DNA from: an uncultured Eubacteriales bacterium
GTDB taxonomy: Bacteria; Bacillota; Clostridia; Christensenellales; Aristaeellaceae
Length of the DNA: 22,587 bases
Reading direction: 5' to 3'
Assembly (NCBI GenBank): GCA_900553265.1
Contig: USDD01000042.1
Location: 1-22,587 of the forward strand
A program made the translations under genes and the position numbers. The notes under the pieces are model-generated. The model was not told the DNA's origin. It did no database searches and was given only the letters and a program-made list of their open reading frames with translations. How positions within the stretch are numbered: position 1 is the first letter of the stretch; every line of letters begins with the position of its first letter. Positions 1-8,099 of the stretch are shown one piece after another.

Positions 1-1417
1 CAACAACCCCGAGACGGTCTCCACCGACTACACCACCTCGGACAAGCTGTACTTCGAGCCGCTGACCCCCGAGGACGTGAACAACATCCTCGTCTACGAG
101 GGCGCGGACGAGGTCATCGCCTCCCTCGGCGGCCAGACGGCGGTCAACCTCGCCGCTCCGCTGGAGGATCGCGGCGTGAAGATCGTCGGCGCGGACGTGC
201 AGGCCATCGAAAACGCCGAAAACCGCGACGCGTTCGAGCACATTCTCCATAAGCTGAACATTCCCCAGTCCGCCGGCCGCGCCGTCACCAGCATCGAGGA
301 GGGCGTTCGCGCCGCCGAAGAGGTGGGCTATCCCGTGCTGGTGCGTCCCAGCTTCGTGCTGGGCGGCCGCGCCATGCAGATCGTCGCCGCCGAGGCGCAG
401 CTGCGCCAGTATCTGAAGGCCGCCTTCGACGTGGACGCGGAGAAGCCCGTGCTGGTCGACCACTACATTCTCGGCAAGGAGGTGGAGGTGGACGCCATCT
501 GCGACGGCCGCAACGTGTTCGTGCCCGGCATTATGGAGCTGGTGGAGCGCACCGGCGTGCACAGCGGCGACTCCATCAGCGTCTATCCGCCCTTCAGCAT
601 CTCCGACCGCGTGAAGGGAATCATCCTGGGCTACACCAAGAAGCTGGGTCTGGGTCTGGGCATCGTGGGTCTGTACAACATCCAGTTCATCGTGGACAAG
701 GCCGATAACGTGTACGTCATCGAGGTCAATCCCCGCTCGTCGCGCACCGTACCGTTCCTGTCCAAGGCCACGGGCTACAGTCTCGCGGACATCGCCACCC
801 GCGCCATCCTCGGCATCTCGCTGAAGGAGCAGGGCATCTTTGACCTCTACCCCGACGAGAAGCAGCGCTGGTATGTCAAGGTTCCGGTGTTCTCGCTGGC
901 CAAGATCCGCGGTCTGGACGCGTATCTGTCCCCCGAGATGAAGTCCACCGGTGAGGCCATCGGCTACGACGCGCGCCTGAACCGCGCGCTGTACAAGGCG
1001 CTTCAGGCCTCGGGCATGCAGCTTCAGAATTACGGCACTGTGCTGGCCACCGTGGCCGACAAGGACAAGGAGGAAGCGCTGCCGCTGATCCGCCGGTTCT
1101 ACAACCTGGGCTTCAACATCGAGGCCACGCCGGGCACGGCCCAGTTCCTGCGCGAGAACGGCATTCGCACCCGTGTGCGCCGCAAGCTCAGCGTGGACGC
1201 GGACGACATCCCCTCCGCGCTGCGTCAGGGCCACATCGCCTACGTCATCAACACCCACGACGTGGGCTCCATGGGGCAGGCGCGGGACGGCTTCATGATC
1301 CGCCGCCTGTCGGTGGAGAACAACGTCACCATGTTCACCGCGCTGGACACCGTGCGCGTGCTGCTGGACGTTCTGGAAGAGATGACCCTGCCGGTTTCCA
1401 CCATCGACGGAGAGTGA
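1..1417 (+). CDS. carB: Carbamoyl-phosphate synthase large subunit, C-terminal part (5' truncated by window edge)
   Basis: The reading frame is open from base 2, well before the first in-frame ATG at 77, and starts with the CarB signature NNPETVSTDYTTSD. The gene therefore begins outside the window, and about 471 of roughly 1,070 residues are visible. The visible part covers the end of the third domain, the second ATP-grasp domain (the carbamate-phosphorylating half, with the VIEVNPRSSRTVPF motif) and the C-terminal methylglyoxal-synthase-like regulatory domain, which binds UMP/IMP or ornithine in the family. With CarA, the enzyme makes carbamoyl phosphate from glutamine, bicarbonate and two ATP in the cytoplasm. 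It ends 4 bases before pyrK, so it belongs to the pyr operon. This suggests the copy serves pyrimidine synthesis, although it may also feed arginine synthesis. Nothing looks broken. The identification is very secure. Confidence 0.97.
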   Translation, partial: NNPETVSTDYTTSDKLYFEPLTPEDVNNILVYEGADEVIASLGGQTAVNLAAPLEDRGVKIVGADVQAIENAENRDAFEHILHKLNIPQSAGRAVTSIEEGVRAAEEVGYPVLVRPSFVLGGRAMQIVAAEAQLRQYLKAAFDVDAEKPVLVDHYILGKEVEVDAICDGRNVFVPGIMELVERTGVHSGDSISVYPPFSISDRVKGIILGYTKKLGLGLGIVGLYNIQFIVDKADNVYVIEVNPRSSRTVPFLSKATGYSLADIATRAILGISLKEQGIFDLYPDEKQRWYVKVPVFSLAKIRGLDAYLSPEMKSTGEAIGYDARLNRALYKALQASGMQLQNYGTVLATVADKDKEEALPLIRRFYNLGFNIEATPGTAQFLRENGIRTRVRRKLSVDADDIPSALRQGHIAYVINTHDVGSMGQARDGFMIRRLSVENNVTMFTALDTVRVLLDVLEEMTLPVSTIDGE

Positions 1418-1421
1418 ATCC

Positions 1422-2156
1422 ATGAAACAATGCCTGTTTGAAATCGTTTCCAATCGCCGCCTCGCGCCGAACGTGTTCGAGATGGTTCTGCGCGGCGACT
1501 GCTCCGCAGTCGCCGCGCCGGGCCAGTTCGTAAACCTGCGGCTGGACGGCTTCTATCTGCGCCGCCCCATCTCGGTGTGCAATGTGGACGGCGACGCGCT
1601 CACGCTGATCTACAAGGTCGTGGGCCGCGGCACCGAGGCCATGTCCCGCATGCAGCCCGGCGAAAAGCTGGACGCGCTGGTGGGACTGGGCAACGGCTAT
1701 TCGCTGGACGAATGCGGCGACCGGCCCATGCTCATCGGCGGCGGCGCGGGCGTTCCGCCCATGTATCTGCTGGCACGCAGGCTTCTCGCCCGCGGCGCGG
1801 ACGTAACCGTCGTGCTCGGCTTCAACGCCAGAGAAGAGATTTTCTATGAAGAGGAATTCCGCGCGCTGGGCGCGAAGGTCGTGGTGGCCACGGCCGACGG
1901 CAGCTATGGCGTGCGCGGCTTCGTCACCGACGCGATGAAGCAGCTGCCCGCGCCCAGCGCCGTCTGCGCCTGCGGCCCGGAGCCAATGCTCAAGGCCGTC
2001 TATAATGCCGCGGACGTGCCGGGACAGTTCAGCTTTGAATCGCGCATGGGCTGCGGCTTCGGCGCGTGCATGGGCTGCACCTGCAAGACCAAATACGGCG
2101 CGAAGCGCATCTGCAAGGACGGCCCGGTGCTGCGAAGGGAGGAGATCGTATGGTAG
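1422..2156 (+). CDS. pyrK: Dihydroorotate dehydrogenase electron-transfer subunit
   Basis: The 244-residue protein has the ferredoxin-reductase fold of PyrK. An FAD-binding segment contains the RRPISVCNVD motif (about residues 47-56). It is followed by a nucleotide-binding region with GGGAGVPPMYLLARR (106-120). A C-terminal 2Fe-2S cluster motif has Cys211, Cys216, Cys219 and Cys231 (C-x4-C-x2-C-x11-C). In the family, PyrK passes electrons from the PyrD FMN to NAD+, which defines the class 1B enzyme. A GGAGAG ribosome binding site lies at the carB end, and the start is only 4 bases after the carB stop. The 3' end overlaps pyrD by 7 bases, which fits coupled production of the two subunits of one complex. 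Confidence 0.96.
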   Translation: MKQCLFEIVSNRRLAPNVFEMVLRGDCSAVAAPGQFVNLRLDGFYLRRPISVCNVDGDALTLIYKVVGRGTEAMSRMQPGEKLDALVGLGNGYSLDECGDRPMLIGGGAGVPPMYLLARRLLARGADVTVVLGFNAREEIFYEEEFRALGAKVVVATADGSYGVRGFVTDAMKQLPAPSAVCACGPEPMLKAVYNAADVPGQFSFESRMGCGFGACMGCTCKTKYGAKRICKDGPVLRREEIVW

Positions 2157-3064
2157 ACACCCGCGTAACTCTCTCCGGCTGGACGCTGGACAACCCCGTC
2201 ATCCCCGCCAGCGGAACCTTCGGCTATGGTCACGAGTTCGCCGAGCTGTACGACATCAACTGCCTGGGTACCTTCTCCATCAAGGGAACCACCCTCGCCC
2301 CCCGCTTCGGCAATCCCGGCCCGCGCATCGCCGAATGCGCCTCGGGCATGCTCAATGCTGTCGGGCTTCAGAATCCCGGTGTGGACAGGGTGATCTCCGA
2401 CGAGCTGCCCCGGCTGAAGGAGCGCTTCCGCAAGAAGGTCATCGCCAACGTCAGCGGCTTCTCCATCGACGAATACGTCCAGTGCGCCGCGAAGCTCGAT
2501 ATACAGGAGCAGGTGGGCCTGATCGAGGTCAACATCTCCTGTCCCAACGTCCACGGCGGCGGCATGAGCTTCGGCACGGATCCCGAAGCCGCCGCGGAGG
2601 TCACGCGCGCGGTGAAGGCCGTCTGCAAGAAGCCGGTCTACGTCAAGCTCACGCCCAACGTCACGGACATTGCCGCCATCGCCCGCGCCTGCGAGCAGGC
2701 CGGAGCCGACGGCCTGAGTCTCATCAACACGCTGCTGGGCATGCGCATCGACCCGCGCCGCCGCAGACCCCTGCTGGCCAACGTGACCGGCGGCCTTTCA
2801 GGCAGCGCCGTGTTCCCCGTGGCCGTTCGGATGGTCTGGCAGGTCTACGAGGCCGTGCGCATTCCCATCATCGGCATGGGCGGAATCACCTCCGCCGAGG
2901 ACGTGATCGAGATGATGCTGGCCGGCGCAGCCGCCGTGCAGATCGGCGCGGCCAATCTGGTGAACCCCTATGCCTGCCGGGATATCATCGAATCCCTGCC
3001 CGGTGCCATGGAAAAATACCGCATCGAAAAACTCAGCGACATTACGGGAGGCGCACACGCATGA
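2150..3064 (+). CDS. pyrD: Dihydroorotate dehydrogenase, class 1B catalytic subunit
   Basis: The 304-residue protein is an FMN-dependent TIM barrel that oxidises dihydroorotate to orotate. The active-site base is Cys131 in NISCPNVHGGG, which is the Cys of class 1 enzymes rather than the Ser of membrane class 2. Lys45 in the FSIKGTT motif and the C-terminal phosphate-binding glycines (GMGGITSAEDVIEM) are present. I chose the ATG at 2150 because GAAGGGAGGAG sits directly upstream and the protein then starts at the usual place. The same frame is open back to an ATG at 2066, inside pyrK, but that would add residues no family member has. The neighbouring pyrK confirms class 1B. The stop overlaps the pyrF start (ATGA). 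Confidence 0.96.
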   Translation: MVDTRVTLSGWTLDNPVIPASGTFGYGHEFAELYDINCLGTFSIKGTTLAPRFGNPGPRIAECASGMLNAVGLQNPGVDRVISDELPRLKERFRKKVIANVSGFSIDEYVQCAAKLDIQEQVGLIEVNISCPNVHGGGMSFGTDPEAAAEVTRAVKAVCKKPVYVKLTPNVTDIAAIARACEQAGADGLSLINTLLGMRIDPRRRRPLLANVTGGLSGSAVFPVAVRMVWQVYEAVRIPIIGMGGITSAEDVIEMMLAGAAAVQIGAANLVNPYACRDIIESLPGAMEKYRIEKLSDITGGAHA

Positions 3065-3756
3065 ATCGTGAAGTCATCATCGCCTGCGATTTCGCCGGCC
3101 GCGAGCAGACGCTCGCCTTTCTCGACCGCTTTAAGGACGAAAAGCCCTTCGTCAAAATCGGCATGGAGCTGTTCTACGCCGAGGGCCCGGAGATCGTCCG
3201 GGAGATCAAGCGCCGCGGCCACAGGATCTTTCTGGATCTGAAGCTGTGCGACATTCCCAACACGGTGCGCAAGGCTATGGCCGTGCTCAGCCGGCTGGAC
3301 GTGGACATGTGCAACCTCCACGCCTTCGGCACCATCGACATGATGAAGGCCGCCGTGGAGGGCCTGACCCGCCCCGACGGCACGCGACCGCTGCTCATCG
3401 CCGTGACCCAGCTGACCTCCACGAATCAGGAGCGCATGGAGCGCGACCAGTGGATCGAAAAGCCGCTGGCCGACGTGGTGATGCACTACGCGCGCAACGC
3501 CCGCGAGGCCGGGCTGGACGGCGTGGTCTGCTCGCCGCTGGAGTCCCCCGACGTACACGCCGCCTGCGGCGCGGACTTCCTGACCGTCACCCCCGGCGTT
3601 CGCTTTGCCGGCGCGGCCGCCGACGATCAGGCGCGCGTCGCCACTCCCGCCCGGGCAAAGGAGCTGGGCTCCGACTTCATCGTCATGGGTCGGCCCATCA
3701 CCGCCGCCGAGGATCCCGTGGAGGCCTATCGCCGCGCCATGCGCGAATTCGCCTGA
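3061..3756 (+). CDS. pyrF: Orotidine-5'-phosphate decarboxylase
   Basis: The 231-residue protein converts OMP to UMP, the last step of the pathway. The catalytic motif is FLDLKLCDIPNTV with Asp59, Lys61 and Asp64, and Asp10 and Lys32 sit at the expected earlier positions. The C-terminal phosphate-binding part reads VTPGVRF and later FIVMGRPIT. Length and motifs match the short bacterial group 1 type. The ATG at 3061 overlaps the pyrD stop as ATGA and is preceded by GGGAGG at 3046-3051. The same frame is open upstream through pyrD, but those residues are a shadow of that gene. It lies inside the pyr operon between pyrD and pyrE. Confidence 0.96.
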   Translation: MNREVIIACDFAGREQTLAFLDRFKDEKPFVKIGMELFYAEGPEIVREIKRRGHRIFLDLKLCDIPNTVRKAMAVLSRLDVDMCNLHAFGTIDMMKAAVEGLTRPDGTRPLLIAVTQLTSTNQERMERDQWIEKPLADVVMHYARNAREAGLDGVVCSPLESPDVHAACGADFLTVTPGVRFAGAAADDQARVATPARAKELGSDFIVMGRPITAAEDPVEAYRRAMREFA

Positions 3757-3781
3757 GATTGAGTTTATGGAGGAAATTACC

Positions 3782-4420
3782 ATGAAAAAGCAGATTGCAA
3801 AGGCTCTTCTGAGCATTCAGGCCGTCATCTTCCGCCCCGACGAGCCCTTTACCTGGGCCAGCGGCATCCAGAGCCCTGTCTATTGCGACAACCGCCTGAC
3901 GCTGACCGCGCCCGCAGTGCGCACCCAGATCGAAGAGGGGCTGGCCGCGCTGGTGCGCGAGCACTTTCCCGAGGTTGAGGTGCTGATGGGCACGTCCACC
4001 GCGGGCATCGCCCACGCCGCCATCGTCGGCCATCTGATGAACCTGCCCATGGGCTACGTCCGCTCCGGCGCGAAGGATCACGGCCGCAAGAACCGCATCG
4101 AGGGCAAGCTGCTGCCCGGCCAGAAGGTCGTGGTGGTGGAGGATCTGATCTCCACCGGCGGCAGCGTCATCGACGTGGTGGACGCGCTGCGCGAGGCGGG
4201 CGCCGACGTGCTGGGCGTGGTGTCCATCTTCACCTACGGCATGCAGAAGGGCCTCGACCGTCTGGCCGAAGCCCATGTGACCAATTACTCCCTTACCGAC
4301 TTCGACGCGATGGCCGAGACCGCCGCCGAGACCGGCTACATCCGCCCCGAGGACGTACAGCGGCTGATCGCCTTCCGCAACAACCCCAGCGACGAGAGCT
4401 GGATCGGAGGCGCGAAATGA
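3782..4420 (+). CDS. pyrE: Orotate phosphoribosyltransferase
   Basis: The 212-residue protein transfers ribose-5-phosphate from PRPP to orotate, giving OMP. The PRPP-binding motif VVVVEDLISTGGSVID is clear, and the N-terminal segment with FTWASGIQSPVYCDNR is typical of orotate-specific enzymes. I chose the ATG at 3782, preceded by GGAGG at 3769-3773. The longer open frame from 3605 is a shadow of pyrF. The 25-base gap after pyrF is the largest in this operon and holds only the ribosome binding site. The stop overlaps the pyrB start (ATGA). Confidence 0.96.
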   Translation: MKKQIAKALLSIQAVIFRPDEPFTWASGIQSPVYCDNRLTLTAPAVRTQIEEGLAALVREHFPEVEVLMGTSTAGIAHAAIVGHLMNLPMGYVRSGAKDHGRKNRIEGKLLPGQKVVVVEDLISTGGSVIDVVDALREAGADVLGVVSIFTYGMQKGLDRLAEAHVTNYSLTDFDAMAETAAETGYIRPEDVQRLIAFRNNPSDESWIGGAK

Positions 4421-5328
4421 GACATCTGATCGACATTCTCGACCTCACGCCCGCGGAGATCGACGAGCTGCTCGCCACCGCCAACGACATCATCGCCCAT
4501 CCCTATGATTACGCCCACAAGTGCGCGGGCAAAAAGCTGGCGACGCTGTTCTTCGAGCCGTCCACGCGCACGCGCCTGAGCTTCGAAGCCGCCATGTACG
4601 AGCTGGGCGGCCACGTCATCGGCTTTTCCGACGCGGCCAACAGCTCCTCATCCAAGGGCGAGAGCGTGTCCGACACCGTGCGCGTGGTGGGCTGCTACGC
4701 CGACATTATCGCCATGCGCCACTTCAAGGAGGGCGCGCCGATGGTCGCGGCCATGAAATCCACCGTGCCCATCATCAACGCCGGCGACGGCGGCCACAAC
4801 CACCCCACCCAGACGCTGACCGACCTTCTGACCATTCACCGCGAGAAGGGCCGCCTCGACCGCATGACCGTAGGCTTCTGCGGCGATCTGAAATTCGGCC
4901 GCACCGTCCACTCCCTCATCAACGCCCTTTCGCGCTACGAGGGCATCCGGTTCGTGCTGGTTTCCCCGGACGAGCTGAAGCTGCCCAGCTACGTCAAGGA
5001 CGTGCTGAAGGAAAAGAAGCTGGAATACGTGCAGACGGACAATCTGGACGCGGTGCTGCCCGAGCTGGACGTCCTGTACATGACCCGCGTGCAGAAGGAG
5101 CGCTTCTTCAACGAGGAAGACTATCTGCGCCTGAAGGACAGCTACGTGCTCACCCCCGCGCGCCTGACCCGCGCCCGGAGCGACCTGTCCATTCTGCATC
5201 CGCTGCCCCGCGTGAACGAAATCGCCGTCGCCGTGGACGACGATCCCCGGGCGTGCTATTTCCGCCAGGCGCTCAACGGCAAGTACGTCCGCATGGCGCT
5301 GATTATGAAGCTGCTGGAGGTGCGCTGA
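4417..5328 (+). CDS. pyrB: Aspartate carbamoyltransferase catalytic subunit
   Basis: The 303-residue protein condenses carbamoyl phosphate with aspartate. The carbamoyl-phosphate loop is FEPSTRTRLSFE (Ser49-Thr-Arg-Thr-Arg53). The loop contributed to the neighbouring subunit is SSSSKGES, and HPTQTLTDLL and HPLPRVNEI are also present. Ornithine carbamoyltransferase is ruled out by the HPTQTLTDLL and SKGES forms and by the adjacent pyrI. A GGAGG at 4406-4410 precedes the ATG, which overlaps the pyrE stop. Only one base separates it from pyrI, so catalytic and regulatory chains are made together. Confidence 0.97.
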   Translation: MRHLIDILDLTPAEIDELLATANDIIAHPYDYAHKCAGKKLATLFFEPSTRTRLSFEAAMYELGGHVIGFSDAANSSSSKGESVSDTVRVVGCYADIIAMRHFKEGAPMVAAMKSTVPIINAGDGGHNHPTQTLTDLLTIHREKGRLDRMTVGFCGDLKFGRTVHSLINALSRYEGIRFVLVSPDELKLPSYVKDVLKEKKLEYVQTDNLDAVLPELDVLYMTRVQKERFFNEEDYLRLKDSYVLTPARLTRARSDLSILHPLPRVNEIAVAVDDDPRACYFRQALNGKYVRMALIMKLLEVR

Positions 5329-5329
5329 C

Positions 5330-5743
5330 ATGAACATTGATCCGATTCAGAACGGCGTCGTCATCGACCACATTCCCGCCGGAAAGGCCATGGAGCTGTA
5401 TCAGCATCTGAACCTGGAGCAGGCCGACTGCTCCGTGGCAATTCTCAAGAACGTGTCCAGCCAGCGTCTGGGCCGCAAGGACATTATCAAAATCGATGGC
5501 GGCATGGACATTGACTGGGACGTTCTGGGATATATTGCGCCGGACTGCACCGTCAACATCATCCGCGACGGCTCGATCTCCGAAAAGCGCCATATGGCGC
5601 TGCCCGAGAAGCTGGTGAACGTGATTCGCTGCCGCAATCCGCGCTGCATCACCACCATCGAGCAGGAGCTGCCGCACATCTTCAAGCTGACGGGCGGCAA
5701 AAAGCGCGTCTATCGCTGCATCTACTGCGAAAGCCGCGCCTGA
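5330..5743 (+). CDS. pyrI: Aspartate carbamoyltransferase regulatory subunit
   Basis: The 137-residue protein is the allosteric partner of PyrB and binds nucleotide effectors in the N-terminal domain (about 1-95). The C-terminal zinc domain has Cys101-x4-Cys106 and Cys130-x2-Cys133, the four ligands that hold the PyrB contact surface. It is somewhat shorter than the Escherichia coli chain (about 153 residues) but complete. Its ribosome binding site (GGAGG, 5316-5320) lies inside the end of pyrB. It is the last pyr gene here. Its stop is 2 bases from the stop of the convergent corrinoid activator gene, with no strong terminator in between. The presence of pyrI suggests end-product feedback on the enzyme itself. 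Confidence 0.96.
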   Translation: MNIDPIQNGVVIDHIPAGKAMELYQHLNLEQADCSVAILKNVSSQRLGRKDIIKIDGGMDIDWDVLGYIAPDCTVNIIRDGSISEKRHMALPEKLVNVIRCRNPRCITTIEQELPHIFKLTGGKKRVYRCIYCESRA

Positions 5744-5760
5744 GGTCATTCCGCCTCGGG
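5739..5760. terminator. Small hairpin spanning the two convergent stop codons (weak)
   Basis: CCTGAGG and CCTCGGG are separated by 8 bases and form a 7-bp stem with one G-U pair on one strand. The hairpin overlaps both the pyrI stop and the stop of the opposite gene. No T-run follows on either strand, so any terminator role is weak. It is the only structure at this junction. Confidence 0.25.
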
Positions 5761-7212
5761 GAACAGCATGCACTCCACATAGAAATTCTGAAACAGCGGG
5801 GACTGGGCCAGGTTGATGCATTCGCTGCGCGCCACCAGTTTCCGCGCGTCTTTTTCAGCGCCGCGCTTGAGCAGGTACATCACCGCGCCTGCCAGCGCGG
5901 CGTTTCCGATGACGCGAATGCGATCGGGCGCGAATTCGGGAATCAGGCCGATGCGCTGAGCACTCTCCAGACGGATGTGCCGCCCGAATCCGCCGGCGAT
6001 GTAGAGATGCTCCACGTCGTCCACGCCGATGCCCGCCATGGCCATCAGCGTGCGCATGCCCGCGCAGATGCTGCCCTTGGCCAGCTGAATCATGCGCACG
6101 TCCTGACGGGTGAGCGTGATGCCCGGCGCGATCTGCGCGTCCTCGTCCATCGCGCCCGTCTCGTCCAGCTTCTCCGTCTCCAGCAGACACGCCGTCACAT
6201 CGATCAGGCCCGAACCGCAGACGCCCACCGACTCCGCGTCGCCGATGGTATGCACGGTGATTTTGCCGTTCTCCACCCACGCGGACTCGATGGCGCCGCG
6301 CACGCTGCTCACGCCGCAGGAGATGCCCACGCCCTCGAAGGCCGGGCCCGCCGCCGTGGCGCAGCAATACAGTCTGCCCCTGTGCAGAAGGGCGATTTCG
6401 CCGTTGGTGCCGATGTCGATGAGCATCGCCGTCCGGTCGCGCCCCATCATGCCGCTGGCCAGCAGCGCGCAGACGATGTCCGCGCCCACATACGCGCCGA
6501 AGCACGCCGGGAGATAGACGCCGTTTTCCACCATGCCGAACAGGCAGTCCGCCTCGAAGGGCGCCTTCGCCAGCGACTCCGGGCTGCGGCCTGTGAGCAG
6601 ATACAGCATGGTGGTGTTGCCCGTGCAGACCCGCGCGGAAATCTGGTCGCCGGAGACGCCCTGCCGCTTGCAGAGCAGCGCCTCCATGCGCGCGATTTCC
6701 GAGCCGATCAGCTCTTTGAGCAATCCGCCGCGGCCCTCCAGCGCCGCCTGCGTGCGGCCGATCACATCGTAGGCCACTGCGCGCTGGGGATTCTCCGCGG
6801 CCACGGCGGCCAGCGCGCGGCCGTCCTTCAGCGAAATCAGCTGAGCCACCACCGTGGTGGTGCCGACGTCCACGGCCAGGCCATATTCGCCGTCCACGGG
6901 ATCGCGCTCAAAATCGGGCAGCTCGCCCAGCCCCTCGATGGATTCCATCATTCGCGGCGCCTTCAGCCAGACCACTGCCTCGCCCGTCAGCTCCGTCTGA
7001 CAGGCCAGACAGGTTCCGTCCGCGTCCGGAGCGGGCAACAGATCGCCCGCCGCGCGCACACGACACTTGCCGCACTTGCCGTGACCGCCGCAGGGCGTGG
7101 GCGCGTCAAAGCCGTTTTCCTGCAGAAGCGCGCTCAGCGTCGCCCTTCGCAGGCCCGTCAGCTCCCGTCCGCCCTCCTCGGCGACGACCCGAAGCGTGTA
7201 TTTTTCTTCCAT
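5746..7212 (-). CDS. Ferredoxin/ASKHA reductive activator of corrinoid protein (RACo-like, DUF4445)
   Basis: The 488-residue protein has an N-terminal 2Fe-2S ferredoxin domain. Cys41, Cys47 and Cys50 are followed by Cys68/Cys71, within the motifs PCGGHGKCGKC and CLACQ. An ASKHA ATPase-like domain begins around residue 110, with VDVGTTTVVAQL, LIDIGTNGEIAL and LYIAGGFGRHI. In the family, these proteins use electrons and ATP to reduce inactive Co(II) corrinoid to Co(I), so restoring methyl-transfer activity. The start is the ATG at 7212, preceded by GAGGAG. The frame is open further upstream to 7395, but that overlaps the corrinoid gene. At 488 residues it looks shorter than characterised RACo proteins (about 600 or more), with a short linker. 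It lies 106 bases downstream of the corrinoid protein gene, its likely substrate. The exact partner is inferred. Confidence 0.88.
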   Translation of the reverse strand: MEEKYTLRVVAEEGGRELTGLRRATLSALLQENGFDAPTPCGGHGKCGKCRVRAAGDLLPAPDADGTCLACQTELTGEAVVWLKAPRMMESIEGLGELPDFERDPVDGEYGLAVDVGTTTVVAQLISLKDGRALAAVAAENPQRAVAYDVIGRTQAALEGRGGLLKELIGSEIARMEALLCKRQGVSGDQISARVCTGNTTMLYLLTGRSPESLAKAPFEADCLFGMVENGVYLPACFGAYVGADIVCALLASGMMGRDRTAMLIDIGTNGEIALLHRGRLYCCATAAGPAFEGVGISCGVSSVRGAIESAWVENGKITVHTIGDAESVGVCGSGLIDVTACLLETEKLDETGAMDEDAQIAPGITLTRQDVRMIQLAKGSICAGMRTLMAMAGIGVDDVEHLYIAGGFGRHIRLESAQRIGLIPEFAPDRIRVIGNAALAGAVMYLLKRGAEKDARKLVARSECINLAQSPLFQNFYVECMLFPEAE

Positions 7213-7271
7213 TCTTCGCTCCTCTTCTCTATGGGCGGCGGTTTTCGCCCGTATTTCCCCAAATATGCACA

Positions 7272-7305
7272 GCGGCAGCGCTGATTTGCCGTTCAGCGCT
7301 GCCGC
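7272..7305 (-). other. Perfect intercistronic hairpin between corrinoid gene and activator gene
   Basis: A perfect 13-bp inverted repeat (GCGGCAGCGCTGA and its complement) has an 8-base loop. On the minus strand it lies 14 bases after the corrinoid gene stop. The downstream sequence is TGTGCATATTT, without a T-run. This is not a standard intrinsic terminator. It is better read as an mRNA-stabilising or partial attenuation element that would keep the carrier protein more abundant than its activator. Confidence 0.6.
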
Positions 7306-7318
7306 AGAGGAATTGGAT

Positions 7319-7954
7319 TTATTTCGCGCAAAGCTCGATGGCCGCATCCGCAGCGCTCGCCGCGTCGGACGTGTACACGTCGGCTCCGATTTCATCGCAG
7401 AAGCTCTGGGTAATCGGCGCGCCGCCGACCATGATCTTTACCTGATCGCGGATGCCCGCGTTCTCAGCCGCCTTCACCACGTCGCCCATGACGCCCATGG
7501 TGGTGGTCAGCAGCGCGGAGCAGCAGATGATCTGGCAGTTCTGCTCCTTGGCCGTCTGTACGAAGGTCTCGGGAGCAACGTCGGTGCCCAGATCGATGAC
7601 TTCGAGGCCCTTGCCCTCGAGCATCATCTTCACCAGATTCTTGCCGATGTCATGCAGGTCGCCCTTGACGGTGCCGATGCACGCGCGGCCCTTGGCCTCG
7701 ACGTGGGCGCTCGTCAGCAGGGGCTTGAGGATGGACACGCCCATGTTCATCGCGCGAGCCGCCACCAGTACTTCGGGAACGAACACTTCGTTGTTCTTGA
7801 ACTTCTCGCCCACAATGCCCATGCCGGCGAGCAGTCCCTCTTCAAGAATCTGCTTGGCGTCGATGCCCTGGTCCACTGCCTGCTGAACCAGCTCCTTGAC
7901 GACCTTCGCTTTGCCGCGCTGAAGGTTCAAGGAAATGTCTTCCAAAATCGCCAT
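7319..7954 (-). CDS. Methyltransferase-associated corrinoid protein (MtbC/MttC-type, B12-binding)
   Basis: The 211-residue protein has the two domains of corrinoid carrier proteins. A helical cap (about 1-85, ILEEGLLAGMGIVGEKF) is followed by a Rossmann-like B12 domain. The cobalt-ligating motif GDLHDIGKNLV contains Asp99, His101 and Gly104. The downstream SALLTTTM (from Ser146) and VGGAP (from Val176) motifs hold the nucleotide tail. Such proteins carry a methyl group between a substrate-specific methyltransferase and a second one acting on tetrahydrofolate or another acceptor. No methyltransferase gene is adjacent, so the substrate (methanol, methylamine, betaine, aromatic O-methyl) cannot be read from the window. 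A strong ribosome binding site, AAGGAGGGA (7961-7969), precedes the ATG. The divergent PocR-AraC gene is the probable regulator. Confidence 0.93.
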   Translation of the reverse strand: MAILEDISLNLQRGKAKVVKELVQQAVDQGIDAKQILEEGLLAGMGIVGEKFKNNEVFVPEVLVAARAMNMGVSILKPLLTSAHVEAKGRACIGTVKGDLHDIGKNLVKMMLEGKGLEVIDLGTDVAPETFVQTAKEQNCQIICCSALLTTTMGVMGDVVKAAENAGIRDQVKIMVGGAPITQSFCDEIGADVYTSDAASAADAAIELCAK

Positions 7955-7986
7955 AGTTTATCCCTCCTTGCAATAATTGCACCTTT

Positions 7987-8015
7987 ATTGTAACAAAGCC
8001 GTTTCAGTCTTTCTA
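7987..8015 (-). promoter_or_regulatory. Candidate promoter of the corrinoid gene (weak -35, probably activator-dependent)
   Basis: A good -10 box TACAAT (7992-7987, minus strand) has a poor -35 box TAGAAA 17 bases upstream. The predicted transcript start is near 7980, beside a short palindrome TGCAAT-A-ATTGCA (7969-7981). A weak -35 with a possible regulator site centred about 58 bases upstream of the start fits activation by the divergent AraC-type protein. Confidence 0.45.
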
Positions 8016-8031
8016 GTAAAAAACAATCTTC

Positions 8032-8099
8032 CCATGGTAAATTCTTGTCGCCTGCGCAAGGATTTTCCTTTTTTCTGAGAGCGCATAAATTTACAATGG
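8032..8099. promoter_or_regulatory. Candidate operator: inverted repeat CCATnGTAAATT in the divergent intergenic region
   Basis: CCATGGTAAATT at 8032-8043 is repeated in inverse orientation at 8088-8099, whose reverse complement is CCATTGTAAATT. This gives 11 of 12 identical bases with arm centres 56 bases apart. A third partial copy, AATGTAAAT, lies at 8132-8140 over the regulator promoter. The sites lie between the divergent corrinoid and PocR-AraC genes, where an AraC-family activator would bind. That this regulator binds here is inferred. Confidence 0.5.

Noticed and set aside
5977..7284. A 435-codon plus-strand frame opposite the corrinoid activator
   Set aside because: Low-complexity His/Arg/Ala composition and no motif. 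The minus-strand gene has clear ferredoxin and ASKHA motifs.
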